In this document: one piece after another, positions 37,221 to 51,274 of the stretch
Layout: the number at the start of each line of letters is the position of its first letter
How positions within the stretch are numbered: position 1 is the stretch's first letter
DNA from: Hymenolepis diminuta
Lineage: Eukaryota > Platyhelminthes > Cestoda > Cyclophyllidea > Hymenolepididae
Reading direction: 5' to 3'
NCBI GenBank assembly: GCA_900708905.1
Contig: CAADRB010000024.1
Span: forward strand, 958,194 to 1,022,193
Length of the DNA stretch: 64,000 nucleotides
Notes under the pieces: model-generated
Told to the model about the DNA's origin: nothing
The model's input: the letters and a program-made list of their open reading frames with translations, nothing else
The model's database searches: none
Position numbers and translations under genes: made by a program

Positions 37221-40200
37221 TAGCAACCGTACTTTGACTGTTACAGGTTTATCGATGTTGCAGGACCATTCATGAAACAAAATAAGCTGGACAACAAGTT
37301 TCGATTAATATGGATATAACACTACTCATTGAGTCAAACCGCAAAATTTGAAAATAAGGAGGCATTGCGATTAGCAATGCTTCAGAGGAGAGTACGAGCA
37401 ACTTACTGCCTCCAAAATTTTATTCAAAAGCAACTTCCTGATGCCATGACTTCCAACCTTTCTTATTCTCGAGCATCTCTCTTGATTACCATATCGGTTA
37501 TATTGTTCACTTTAACTCCTCTTCATATGCTTTTCAATAAGTCGGGAATATTTGCTCATTTGATGCTGTAGATAGTAAAAAATGTATGCAAAGAGATATG
37601 ATTGACCGTTTGGTCTAAAAGCAGTTGATGCAGTAGAAGCTATTCTCGGCACAAATTCCATGTTGAGTTAAACACAAAGCTCCTCTTCGTTTGCAATACT
37701 GTTGACTACTGATTGAGTGTTCTGAACAAGTTGAATTATAAAATACCGATCGGTGATCGATATTTAAATCATTTCCCACCGTGATTTGAACAGTTAATCA
37801 ATTAAATTATTTTTAAATTCAAAATGGAGTGGCAATGACGCGATCAGTTCTAATGAGCCAAAATCGTGTTTATGAAAACAATTTTCAATGCTATTTCGAA
37901 TAACGATATATAACCCTTTGCTTAGTTAATATAAATAATTTATTGACCAACATAAGGGTTTCATTGTTTCTAAACAACCAAAATGATGAATATTCAATAA
38001 GAAAATTATTAAAACCACCCCAATTAGGGAGGAGAAGGTATCATGAAGCTCTATTAAAAGGAAATCGCTTTGAACCACACATTTTAGGCTGAATTTTCCA
38101 AAAAAATATTTGGTTACCAATAATCGGCAAGGTATTGAACACCTCATATTCTGTACCATCCATTCTGGGATGGCATAACGCTTAGAAGATGTTACAATTA
38201 TTCCCCATAGAATGATTTTTGAATTAAATAAAAATTTTTATTGACTTACTTTTATTTGCTCCTTCTTAGTAAATACGACACCATTCACCACACCCCAGAC
38301 GATAAGTGGGTAGCAATCAATACTCTGAAGAAGAGACAGATTTACAAATTCGTGAGAAATTATACGAATAGGAATCAGAGAGAAAATTTTTTACATTCAG
38401 AGGAGTTTAAAGATGGATTTAGAGTTGATGCCGCTAAAATTTTATTTTAAAGACCCATTTTTCAATTCTGTGAATAAAAGTGCATCCTGTGTTTTTATTG
38501 CTCAACAAATCCTTCCCTTGAAAAATAAATTATACTGATCCTTTTCGAGTGAACTAAAGAGCTGCTAATAACATTTGAGTAGTATGTGCACCGTCATAAC
38601 AGAAATTTATTATAACTGTTAAGAGAATGGTTATTTTTAATTAAATAGATAGAACTTAGTATTAAATCTCTTCGGTACTTTTTAGCTAAAACGCAGTCAC
38701 ATTAAGAGCTACATTTCTCATATTTTTGACGAAAAACGAAAATGATAATTCGGTTAGCACAAATACTAAATATTATGACAGTTTATTATCAAAGGTAGCG
38801 CAAACTAAACTATTCAGACAATTAGAAACATTGCTGTTGCTAGGAGAAACTACTTTGGAGAAAGGCTGGAAAATTTTTTTCGAGGATTATGAGTGCTTGT
38901 TTTCTTGATGTTCTCGTCGGAGAAAAATATGTGCTGTTATTCTTTCAAAAGGTGAAAGTTCTGTACATGGAATTATTTTTATTGAAAGCAAAATTATTAA
39001 TTAATTTAATAATCAAATCAAATTTGAGTTTAATATGATTGGTTGATTGAAATTAAAGTGATAAATATTACTTTCAAATGAAATTCATTATAAACAAATT
39101 ATTGATCTGGATTGATGTGATTAATTTTTGAATATGTGTTCTCATACCCGGAACTTTGCACTGGAGAAATGCAATTATGAATGAATAAATAAATAAAAAT
39201 ATACATATATATATATAATACACGAAAAGTGAAAAAAGAATAATTGTGAAAGGTTGTTTCATAAACTCCGTTTCATCTGACCTTACCGAGCCGGTGCAAT
39301 CTTCTTAGGAGGGATCTATTAAAGCAATGCACCATACACCCGCACACACGGTTGTCAATTATCGGCTCCTACGCTTCCCTCATCTTCTCTGCTCTTCATC
39401 TCTCTAACTCTCTTGAACCCTCTATGGTGATTTGTTCAATACGCTTTTAGATAAATTAACTTGTTGTGGTGACAAACAGCTGACAAACGGCAGCTTCCAA
39501 AAGCGTACAATACAAAGGGTTGTGTAGACCAAAGTGTTTTGAATAAACTACGATGAAGATCCGTGAGAGTAATAGAGAGATGGGAAAGAGAGAAAATGAG
39601 AGGGAAGAGCTCGAAGAGGTCAGTGACAAGCATTTGTATATCAATGTGAGTGGAAATACAAAGAACGTTTATATGAGTCACTGGGGAAGGTCGTGCGTAA
39701 TGGTATGAGTACAGGTGTACTTTAAATGAAATGGAAAGTTATACAAAAACGGGTTAATAAACTTGTTAAGACTTGACAGATAAGAGTTTTGAGTCAGAGG
39801 GACACAATGACGAAAAATCAACGTATTTTCACAAAAAAATGTAACCAAAGGTTAATTTTGGAAATGGTTTGAGAGTCACTTTCAAACCAAAGACAACCAT
39901 TCATTAAGAAAAAGAAAACCTAGCAGTCAGCCTTAAACATTCATAACCAACAAGGTAAGTTTTGATTGGTTAATAGGGCAGTATGGCGGAATTGTGCTCA
40001 TACCACCTGCTTATCGTCATAGCAACGAGATGGTATTGACGCATAAATATCCTGTCGTGTAAATTTCCGACGTATCGGATGATCCTTTCTCGGTTACAAT
40101 CGTATGTAAATTTCTCACATTGTTAAGGTGATTTCCTCAGGAAAAAAAACATTTATACATCAGTCAACTATTAAAAATGTTTCACTATAACTGAACTCAG

Positions 40201-43200
40201 TTACCACTCATGAAGTTTCTCTCAACGTTAAATCGTGGCTGAAATATCAAAGTGTTTACTGTTTAACAATATTCATATTATAGCCCCCAAATAGGGCTTG
40301 AGAGGTGCTGGTTTTTGTAGATTTGGTCTCTACTTACCGGACAGAGACAGAACAAGTTTGAAAAGACGATGGTAGATTTTGCAAGGAGAAAAAGAGAGGG
40401 GGCTACAACTTGGGAAGGAGGGTGGGATGCCGGCTGTTGGACTGTGTAGATTATTTGCCAGGAGATGGATAGAAGAGAGACTTGTAGCCGTTGGCCAAAA
40501 CCAAGGTATTGGTGTGGGCCTTTAAACATATAAAGTTTAAAAGTAGTATAGAAATTCGATAAGCTTTTAGAGGTAAACAGTTGGGAAGCTGTTTTGTCCT
40601 AATTAGGAATGTAGATTATGTCGAAGAAAAATTTAAAAGCATGCAGATAATTAAATATTTTTTTTCCTGATGATATCAACATTTTATTTGATGTTTATTT
40701 CCCTCTTGAGTTTAAAATAGCGTTTTAATAATGAACTTTTGTAGTGGAACTGAGAAATAACCTTGTACATTGCACAACTTTTCTGAGACAGCTGAATACC
40801 GTCAATATCGAGTTCCAATTTTGGCATTTCGTCGAAGGGAAAAATTCTCCTACTATTAACCAATGAGTCGTGTTTTATTTAAAACATCTTTGCTAATCTC
40901 ACCTACCTGCCCTTGTCTGGAGCAAGATGCAAATAAATCGAGGTGGCATGTCGAACCGTGGACTTAAATTACCCCGCTAAGTAGTTTCGAATATCTTGGA
41001 CGCAGTCCCAAACATGCACCTGAGAGTCAACTCAGTAAATTTGAAAATCGGTGAATTATATAGGCTTATGAAAACATGGGCAACTCAAAAACTCCAGTAA
41101 GTAATTACAGGAAGACTCATTATAGCCTGACTTCATAATCTTTCTTTCTTTCCCACCTAGTTATATGAGTTATGTAAGGGCCGACTTAGGATCTCCCAAT
41201 CTATGATGTTGGTGACGCAGGTAGGATGGAGGAAGTTAACAAATTCGTAATTGAATAAAGGGAGTCATAACTTTTTCTTATGTTGAAAGCCAAAATTATT
41301 ATCGTTGGAACACCTAAAGTGGATATGACCACATTAAAGTGGTCATATATCTCCTATATCTCCTAAAAAATTACTCTTTAGTCGAAAAATTGATTCAACT
41401 TCGAAATCGACAAAAGGAGCTAAGCATTAATGTGTGGAGTAAATTTACTCAAATTGAGCTAGTAGTATATCTTTACCATTCTTCAGGTAAATTTTTACCC
41501 TTTATAGTCTCAGTTTAAAGGGAAAAGATGTGAATGGCAGTTGAGTTGGATTTGTTTATTGGATAAGAGAAGTAAAGGACAGAGATGCTGAAGTATTGAG
41601 GTGATGAGGTGATTTTACCGGTATGAGGTCATGAAAGTAGGGAGTCGTCGATTGTCGACGGCCTATTTGGGTTAAAGCTAACAATTTGATTGAGATGAAA
41701 TGGTACTGAGCATATTAAACACCCCCCCTTTGAACCATTATCACATAATTCCCCCCATATCCCAACGAAAATCAAATGTATTACGAAATTATCTACTCAA
41801 TAGTCCCACTTGTTTACTTTCGAAATATTTTTTGTGTATTTTTAAGCGTTGTTATTTGACATTTTTAAGAGAAATGCGTCACATTATGTTCATCACCGTT
41901 CTTTATTCAATTAACTGATTGGAGAATTTTTTTCAAGTACATCGAATTAAAACACAGCAAACTGATATTATGCACATAGTTATCGAAAAAGTACCAAATC
42001 AATCGAAGGAATAAAATGCTCTTATTTTCATCTATAGAGATAAAAAGAATGCAAACTGATTGAATTTCTAAAATAATAGAATCAAAGAATCAAAATGACC
42101 CCATTATATCTACAAATTATGGATTTTCCACCCAATCCCCTCTAAGAAAGGGTTGTTTAAATGTTATCTAGAGTGGTGAGATTAAGTGGTGAGAAACTCA
42201 AATAGTACAATGTTTATCTTCGATGTTGTCTCGGATCGCATAACATCAGTTGGCGACGCAGTAGCTAACAAAAGCGCCAGCGTCATCCACGCAGTGAATG
42301 AGGACGCAAACGTAAGCAAACACTTCGATGCGGACAAAAAAAGTCGATACCATGGAAATTCGATGTCAGACAAATTTAATTGACCATTTCGATCAAGAAC
42401 CGGGCTCTCAGGTGCATTTCAGAAACTCGTTGGTGTACCAATTCATAAAGTGATCATAACATATCTCATGACACCAAAGGTATAATACATATTCAAGAAC
42501 TAGTACCTAAGCCATTCACAAACCTTTTGACGAGCATCATGGTTGAGTGACAAGAACGGAATCTCGACTGACCCAGTTATAGTTTTCAGAAGTTTCTCAA
42601 GTCACTCTTGCATAAAGACAGACAATTCGTTCATAATTCTACTTCTAATAGTTTTAAGTACGCGTTTCCCGTTTACCTCTGAACAATTCTAGTGGCATTA
42701 GTGACTTGACTTACTTCTTCATTCTGTCATCGAATCATATTAAATATTCTCCATATCCGCATTTGGTACATGAAACGGCGGTCTCCATGCTAATAACTCG
42801 GAAGCGCAACGGAAATTACTGGGAGTTCTCATAATTGAAATATATTAATTTATTATGCACCACCATAAATAATTTAACCTTGATATATTACACACTGATG
42901 CTTATTAAAGGATGCTTTAATTTCATCGACATGTATGAAGGTCATCTATCACCGTCTTTTACATGACTTAAAGCAAAAAGTATTTAGGCGCTGAGACCCT
43001 TATTGAGCATAGTTCCTGATAAAGAGTGATCCCATTGGTGAAAGTTAAACGATACATTCCTTACTGTAGTTGAGAAACTCACACTTCGCTGTCTTGACTT
43101 GGATCCATTTAAGAAAGGGGCTGATTTCTCTAGAGACGCAATTCGATATTATTGGATGCTCTGGCGATGACAGTTTGGTAAAACAATGAACCTCTTAGGA

Positions 43201-44542
43201 GACTTGATTGATTTGCATTTGGTTATATAAAAAGGGATTTTAAGGTGATAAAATTAGGAATACTTTTGTGATTTTATTAAATTTGTATGCATACATGAGT
43301 AAATTCTTAGCCTAGGAGAAAGTGATGTCAGGCTTTAAATTTTACACATCACAATCGATGTTGCTATTAGCGACGAAACAACAGTGGGAATTCAATTGTT
43401 GCTTAGAGTCTGAAGGCTTCCTCGCCTAGCAACGGATTTCGCTCTTATATTTGCGAGGGGACGTCAATTCAAACGGTAATTTTATTAATGGAAGCACATG
43501 AAGAGAATATAATTGCCGAAAAGTGGGAACATTATATAATTCACTACTTGGGCTGCCTTAATGAGATTCTGCCTGAAGTAATTATGAAAATAAAGTTTTC
43601 TTTTAATTGTAAGTAATTTCTACAATGAAATGTTTTTATCATTGACGGATACGAACAAATTTAAAAATTGAATCAAAGCTGTTTTTACTTTGTGGAAATT
43701 TTTGTTTAATTTGTTAGTTTGCTTTCAATTAGATTTCCCTCTTTTCTGCGGATTCTTAAGAAATGTAGCAACTTTTTGTTTGATAAAAATGAGAAAATAA
43801 ATAAAACACCAAGAAATACTATCAAAATACAAACGAAATTTACTAAAATATGTCCCAGTGAAAAGCAATTTTAAAATGTTTTTAAATAAAAAGCTTTTAA
43901 TTAGTAAATGGAGTAAGTGCGTTATTATATTGCATTAAGTTTAAATGAAGAATAATTTATTTCTTTTAGATATCCCATTTTTAGGAATTACACGAGTAAA
44001 TTTATTGTCATATCGGTGTAAAAGTTCAAGGTCACAAGCAATTTATCCATCTAGCCTGATGAAAAATGAATATAATATTAATAATTGATATTGTATTTAA
44101 TGCACTTGCGAAAGTGAAAATTATATTTCAATCGTTATTTGTTGGAATGTACCTGATAGTGAGTATTTTCATCTTCACTTATGATCAAGTTGAAGAGAGA
44201 ACAGTTGTTAACGGCGACTGAACCTATCTTAATAATCATCTTTCGACAAGTTAGATCGGCAGGATCCATCGGTTGAAAGTAGGGCGAATAGAGCTAGTAG
44301 TCGTTTCTATCAAATACACGAAGCAGCATGGTAATTGAAGTGGCGTGGAAGAAATCTGCCATGCTGTTCTTTAAAAAATATCACGGTATCGAGTATACCA
44401 CGTTGGAAAAGTTTCATCTATTAGAGGATTATAATGAAATATACCTACATTTGTAGATCCTTTGTAGACATTGACAAATTCACACAACTGAAGAGATTCG
44501 GGCTTCTATATCCCCATAATTCGATAGCTGCGTCGCCAAATT
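37221..44542. other. Gene-poor stretch with weak exon candidates
   Basis: Two intervals read well but cannot be confirmed: 38269-38450 (plus, followed by AATAAA at 38473) and 42186-42383 (either strand, locally GC-richer). The less AT-rich intervals 39430-39700 and 40270-40530 have a repeat-like texture. No recognised protein family was found. Confidence 0.45.
41323..41348. repeat. Short perfect inverted repeat
   Basis: ATATGACCAC, six bases (ATTAAA), then GTGGTCATAT: ten-base arms that pair perfectly. It could form a small cruciform or hairpin. There is no gene next to it to suggest a terminator or regulatory role. Confidence 0.6.
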
Positions 44543-44800
44543 GTTGTAACCTGCTCTTCTCTATAGGCTACCGCAACCAACTCTTAGATTCCCTCAGACA
44601 CTGCACTATTTACAAACACGACCCGACAACACCACAATATAAATCGATCTACCGAAAAGAAAACGTGCGTCTTGTTTAGATATAGTGATTTGGGTCATTT
44701 TGAATTGTGGTGCCATCGGGTCGTGCTTGTAACTAGTGCAATGTCTGAGGGAATCTAAGAGTCGGTTACGGTATCCTACAGAGAAGAACTGATTACAACT
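44543..44800. repeat. Long imperfect hairpin (inverted repeat, ~101-bp arms)
   Basis: The left arm 44543-44643 is the reverse complement of 44697-44800 at about 86% identity, separated by about 53 bp. Both arms share ACTCTTAGATTCCCTCAGAC when read in the arm direction. Both also encode a similar short peptide outward to inward (LLDSLRHCT and KHDP blocks), with about half of the changed codons synonymous. It may be a foldback or MITE-type element, or an inverted duplication. A transcript across it would fold into a long stem. Confidence 0.85.
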
Positions 44801-47800
44801 GTACTTCAATTTGAAGAACGGTTAAGTAGTTTATATTCATATAAGGCTTTACTTTATTTAAGTCAAATCTAGCCAAATAAATTGGAAATCGAGTTCAAAA
44901 AGGAATAAGATTAAGACGTTTAGAATATGAACGTCAGGATTTGACCTCCGGATTCCTGGAAGATGCATGTCTGCCTTTCAATTTCAGTTGTGTTTTTTTA
45001 CTTTTATTTATTGCATTTAATTTTATGTTTAGATCCGATAGTTCAGTCGGTCTTATTAAGAGGTCTTTCATTCTCAGGATACTTAACTCCTCGGCTATTC
45101 AAAGTCCTGATAGTCGACACCAGCTAAAATGTTCTAATTCGCAGTTGGGTTCAACTCAGATTCCTCAGTAAATATAACACAATTTAAAATCTATCAAAAA
45201 TTAATTTAATTTCAAGGTATTTATTTGGTAGTCACTTCTAAACGTTTGAACCAATCCAAAACCCCAGAAGTGGAAAGGACTAATTGTACAGATCAAATTT
45301 AGCGCCTTCATTTAATTAAAAAAGTGGACTTCAAAATAAAACTTTTAGAAAATTTCACTTTTGATGGAAAAGAGAAAATATGTCATTTTTACCAATAATC
45401 TACTCACCTTTCACTCCACATGTCCAACTCGAATTGCAGAGTGAGAAACACTGAAATCTTCAAATTAAGTAAATTTAAAATAATATTAGATATTCTAAAA
45501 CATGTAACCCCCTTTATTATTTTAATTTAAGCAGAGATTTAAAAAAATGTATTATTTTGGTTTTGTTGGCATTCAAAATGGTAACTTTTCGTCCAATATT
45601 TTTGTCTGCAAATAATCGGCGCCAAATTCATTTAAAATTTTATTTAAAAATGTAGCAAAGCAAAATAATTTCCGAAGTATTTAGCTAAAAATTACACTCA
45701 CCAGATAAAATAAAATAAACTAATTAATTCTTTATAACTGTGGAGTAACACCACTGAGGAACGTTAATTGATTTTTCTACAAAGCGGTAAAATTGAAGGG
45801 CATCAAATGGGGTCGATCGGGTAAAACTGGATCAAAGTGTTTAAATTTAAATAAATTTAAGTTTTATTACTTTTAGAGAATTTTTATTAGTAATTTTCAA
45901 TCATTAAAGCCCATTATACAAATTATTTCTAGATTGAAGATACCTTTGTCCAGATTGAAGATATTCTGAAACTTTCTAGGTGCGAATGTTGCATTGAATG
46001 ATCCATATTATCAATCATTATTATAACAGGTTAAAGGTTCCAATTACAACAGAAATGCTGTTTACCACTGGCACAAAAGTGTCACCATTCCTTATCCACA
46101 TCAACGGTAAAACGCTGGTAAAAGTATGAAATTGAAGGAGAAGAAGGGTGGAATTAAAATATTTCAGTATTAAAGTACAGAAAAATGGTTCACGTTTTCG
46201 TCGATTTTAAATTCTTTCCCAGTACTGCATGCTTCAATGTTGTTTTTATCTGAGGGAGTTAAGATCTTCAAGTACGTGGATGAAGACAACAGTAGGTTTC
46301 ACCTCTTGTGAATTGAGATGTAAATTAATTTTTGTTTATTCAATCGCATAGTTTTGGAAAAAAACGCTCTCGAATCGTTTGACAGTTAAAACTGTGTACA
46401 TTTCAGGTTTTGCGAGCGCAAGAAAATGACGGTGTCATAACTCCCATATTGAAATATCTGGAGCGGTTATTTTTATAAGCCACGATTGACAGCTGGCATA
46501 GACCCTATCTTAATACTCTCTTATTATCACTTAACATAATTTGATCGACTTCGACTTCGGAATGTAAATCAAACGCAACCTAAGTGGGATGAAGTAATAC
46601 AAATAGATTTCGGTATTGATATCAGCGATTTCCGGATAACCGATCATCATATCTTGAAACATCCGTGAGCATTCTGTTTTAATGATCGCATGACAATTAA
46701 TATGTCCCATTTCTTAAACAAGCATCAATTTGTGTGAATTGGTTGTAACTAAGGCTTAGTATTGACTTGACGGCAGTATGAAACGGGAAGACCAATCTCC
46801 CAAAATAATAATTTCGTGCAAACAAAGTTTATCTATTAAACATAAGCGAACTTATTTCAATCATATTTAGGGAGAGTTTACTAGCTGTCATAAGCTCTGG
46901 ACATTGTAGACACTCATTTTTCTAAGAATCCAGGAGATAAATCAGTGCATTTGAACTTTGAAATTGCAATCTAATTCCCAAAATCAGGAGGTAAATGACC
47001 TCTTGTTAGCGTGGCTTTATCTTCACCTTCTCGGTGGTTCTCCATTCTTTATACCATATCAGTTTATTTACCCAACTTCTTCGAACCTTCGACCACATAT
47101 CGACTGCAAATGTATACCTTCATGAGCATTTCAGAAGTAATTTCTGCTCTCTTTAATTTCAACAACATCATTCATGTATTCCATTTTCAAAAACGCAATG
47201 AGACTGTCCAAATTAATGTATTCATTGTAAGAGAGCACCTAACGCCTTTATTTATCGTAAATAATCTAATTTAAAATGTTAAAAAATTTTCAAATTATCT
47301 CACATACTTCATACTCATATGGCGTCAGTGCTTTAAGTTTACTTCAAGGTCAGCAACTGTGAGCCTAATTCATTTACCATTTGCCTCACAAGTTGTGTGT
47401 AGGATCTACTTCCTGAAGGTATTTGCGATCAATGAACTATATATATATATATACATTATGTATGCGAATTTGCTCATCAGTTGGTGGCAGGTGATCAACA
47501 GCGCCATTAAAACCCCATTTCAATCGCAACACTGATAACTTTCAAGTAACAGCGTTCCGTCTGTAAATTTTAACGGATTTTTTAACTAGAAGGGGATTAA
47601 TGATGTGAAATACTACTTAATAATGGAATTTATTTGATATTAGCGGAACTTTCAATTGTTGTTCTAAAATTAAAAGGGTTCGGTTGTTATGGTTAACAAA
47701 TGCACGTTAATAATAAGCACTTCTAAGTAAACAGAACCCTGGAGTAGTTTCAATGAGTCACTATAATACATAAATTAAGAGTTCGAGTTCTGAATTGGAG

Positions 47801-48009
47801 TCTAAGAAAAACATTGCATTAACAGGAGACAAGTACCCAGGGTTTCAAGGATTTTCAGTTGAAATTTCAGGTATGAAATAGGCTTTTTAATTTATAATTG
47901 TGCATATTTTCATGAAATTAACCAATTTTACTCAGTCAAATTAGTAAAATAAGTGATACGAATGACCAAAAATTCAACCTCCATAAACACTGCATATTGA
48001 GTTCTGATG
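44801..48009. other. AT-rich DNA without recognisable genes
   Basis: No gene supported. A short tandem duplication (AGATTGAAGATA twice) lies near 45933-45965 and a (TA)n tract at 47438-47453. Confidence 0.5.
47438..47453. repeat. (TA)n microsatellite
   Basis: About eight TA units. Confidence 0.9.
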
Positions 48010-48640
48010 AGTTTGTAGCGGTCCTTTACAGGGCCGCCAATTTGTAGTGGTAGAGTCACCAGTTTGTAGAGGGCCACCAGATTGCTGAGGGTCACTAGTA
48101 TGTAGCGGCAGATGGCTAACAGTAAATGAAAGAGCACCAAGGATTGCGTTGATCAGGTTGTATTGAACAAAACTCAGTACAGAGTCTCAAGGGAAAATGG
48201 GGAATTGGCGGAGAAGGATTGAGCAACGCGAGATGCGTTCGACGAGCTAGGGTCCCTTGGTGCGTGTGTGCCGAGTGTGTCTGATGGAGGCTATTTATAA
48301 TCGACACTTTGGGTGAGGACACGCATAAGAATATGGTTGTATGCGTACTTCAATTGGTCGGGACGATTGTAGGAAAAGGAAGAGCCAGTGCAGATAAGAC
48401 TGGCTAATAGCAGGGCCGATTAAGCGGTGTCTGCTACTATCGACCGAGGTATGCTTACCTTTTCCGATCGATGGGAAATAGGCCAGCTGAGGACACACGA
48501 TGTTTGTCTATAGAGTGCTTGGGTCAGAAAGGGTTAAAAGTTTACAGACGCTACTATAAAGACAAGATAATCAAATTTAGTGATGATTAGAGAGTATGTA
48601 AGATAAATATTATGGAGAAGAAAGATTCATCCTTCAAGTT
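48010..48640 (+). repeat. LTR-like dispersed repeat, copy 2, with short tandem array
   Basis: The second copy of the repeat at 36768-37220, longer by about 160 bp. Its left part holds five degenerate units built on TTTGTAGCGG followed by GTCACCA-type sequence (starts near 48011, 48039, 48061, 48080 and 48098), where copy 1 has one. GGCTATTTATAA (48289) is a good TATA box at the place where copy 1 has GGCTATTTTTA. It is followed within 40 bp by repeat C copy 4, so elements are clustered or nested here. Confidence 0.6.
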
Positions 48641-48675
48641 AAACATTTGGGTCATCTCATCTTGAGCAAGTTACG

Positions 48676-48960
48676 ATAATGCAAGCTGTCTGATATCATG
48701 TAAGACCCTCTGCTTTCTCAACCTTTGGAGGAAAAAACGAATTGAAACAGAAAGACCGGTCATCATGATCAAAAACCCGGTAATAAGCACTGTAAATCGC
48801 AGATCGGTATTCGTTAGGGTTCTAGGAGTGACTCATAAACTTTGAATTTTTCAACTTAAACAACATATTTAGTAGGTACTTTGCAACCGAATCCCAAAAT
48901 CAGATAGAACAAGACTCTTTGATTCCTTGACATTACTCTCTGTATCTTTTTGATCTTCTC
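48676..48960 (+). repeat. Dispersed repeat C, copy 4
   Basis: The left half (TGATATCATGTAAGACCCTC, then CTTTCTCAACCTTTGGAGG) aligns to 20440-20480. The right half (CAACCGAATCCCAAAATCAG, AACAAGACTCTTTGATTCCT, GTATCTTTTTGATCTTCTCA) aligns to copies 2, 3 and 5. Confidence 0.6.
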
Positions 48961-48975
48961 ACCTTCAGTCTGTTT

Positions 48976-49372
48976 GTTAGACTTACTGTTAATCGATTTT
49001 CTTATTATTTAAAAATGTTCATTGGTAATAATCAACAATTTCTTTTACAATTTTGCATTGGCTAATCGAAAAATTGTTTAAAATGACATTTAATTTATCG
49101 ATATTGAAAAGAGCAGGTTTAAATTGATACAAAAAAGAAACAAATTTTGCGAAGGATATTTTCTAAACACTGATAACTATTTCCTGCTATTTTGAGCTAA
49201 TAGTAACTAAATCTCGATTGTTTAAGGTTCGAAATTTAAGCTTCTAAAGTGGGAATAATCTCAAAAACCGCTTTTATTACCTTAGTGACCATAATGCCTA
49301 GTATGAAGTAACAACCTTTCACAAATTGCTAGACCAAGAGCCGAGAGATTGGCAGTGTTGTATTACATGATA

Positions 49373-49408
<36 letters not shown>

Positions 49409-51274
49409 GAGAGTGATAGAGAGGTTTGGAGGAGAACTGGCTAAACGTCTAAACTGCGAAGGTCATAGTGGAAATATGTATAAAGGTCAAACAAAGTGCT
49501 TTTAAATTGGCTCCCTGATGCCGCGGTCTTTGCTCGACGCTAGCGAGATCGAGCTTAAAAGTAAATCAGAGTGCTTAGGTATTACACTTTTCCAGCTCCT
49601 TCCATCCTATATAAGTGCATTATTTGGTTAGTTTCAAAAACCCCACTTAAAGTTCTGGGGATTATTCATTTTAATTTCTATCTTACCTTCAAATCTCACC
49701 TAATTTTATTAGAATAGTACATTTTAGGTTCTTACGTAACGTTTTACTCAATATTACCATGACAACCATTTCATGATCAAGCAATAGTCGTGTATGTATG
49801 CCAACAGTTTTGAACACGAAATTATTGGATGGAATATTTAACCCCCAAATTTGGGACCGACTTGTAATTATGAGAGGATTCATGGAAACTCCCTTTATTT
49901 AGTTTAATTTATTATCATTTACATATGCATAAATGCATAAATTTGTTAAATACACTTAATATATATATTAATTTTGTTTTAATTGACACCAAAACTACAG
50001 ATACTGCAAAGGCTCTGCTTCTTGTTAACTAAGAAGCGGGAATAATTTGATAATCCTCAAAAGGGGTTGTTAGTCACGTGTTACTAATTATTCCCTGTGC
50101 TACTAAATTTTAACATAGAATACAAAAAATTAAAATTGATGTATGAATGAATATTTTAGGTAAAATTCACTACACATTTACAAGTCACATCTAAACTTTC
50201 ATCTTTTATATAAAGAAGGTGAGTAAAACAATCGGGAGGAAGTATTTTATTTATAGATTTGGTGTTAAGAAAAAGGTTAGAAAGTTTAAATTTCGACTGA
50301 TAATCTAAAGCCTCATTCATTTTCCTCACTTAAATAAATAATTATAAATTATAACTTTAAATTAAAAGGTGAGCAGGAAAAGCTTCAGTAACTGAAACTA
50401 TTCAATTTTATTTGTACTGTTGCTAAAGTATTGTTTAAAATTCTGAAATAAAGTAAAGATATCTTCTTCCACTTTCAATTCTGCTAATAACACTAAAAGT
50501 ACAATTATCTTTACGAGTTTATAGGGTGGAAATTGTAGTACCTGCGTACTCTCTTTCATAGGTCTGCTCGTGCTCGCTATGTAGTACTTACCTACTGACA
50601 CCTTTTCCCAGCCGGAGAGATCAGACGGTTTGAATAAATATACTTTATTTTGCACTTACACGCACTTCCGTTTCCATGTTAACAGTTTAGACGAGCAATC
50701 CGGTTCTTCCTCCTCTATGATCGTCTAATGCTCCACTGGTTAGACTCAACTCCCCTGATCTTGAAAGGTAACTGTATTGCATTCGTTTACAAGTTCGCGT
50801 AACACTTGAAAAGAGAACATAACAAACTTTGCACCAATCCGATCCCAACGTATGATTCACATTTGAACACCCATTGTTTCTAAATTTGCCAGTTTCTACG
50901 TATTGTCATTCAAGTGAAAAATGTAATATTAATATTTCGAGATCAATTAAATCTTCAAGATTTGAAATCTTTTTTCCGAAGCCATTTTTTCAAAATTAGT
51001 ATTCGCTAATTCGAAGACTTCCCAGCTAACTGTAAAACCATAAATTTGGGTTGATTAAACACCCTCGTCATCCAGCTCTAAAGAAAGCAAGAGTATAAGA
51101 AACTAGAGAGCTCAATTGTATTGTTGCTTTCAATAGATGACGGTGACCCATGTGAGTTGGAATTATTATTGTTATTACTCGCAGTAATGGAAAAACAAAA
51201 TTCCTCTTTTTAATTCTGTAAAACAACTAACATGGTCTGACTGCTGTCTGGAAGCCTTTTGGATCTTTCTTGAC
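48976..51274. other. Non-coding stretch
   Basis: No gene could be supported. The minus strand at 50398-50655 has an 85-codon frame of a length expected several times by chance in this window, and no family was recognised in it. An (AG)n tract lies at 49375-49403. Confidence 0.5.
49375..49403. repeat. (AG)n microsatellite
   Basis: About 14 uninterrupted AG units. Confidence 0.95.
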
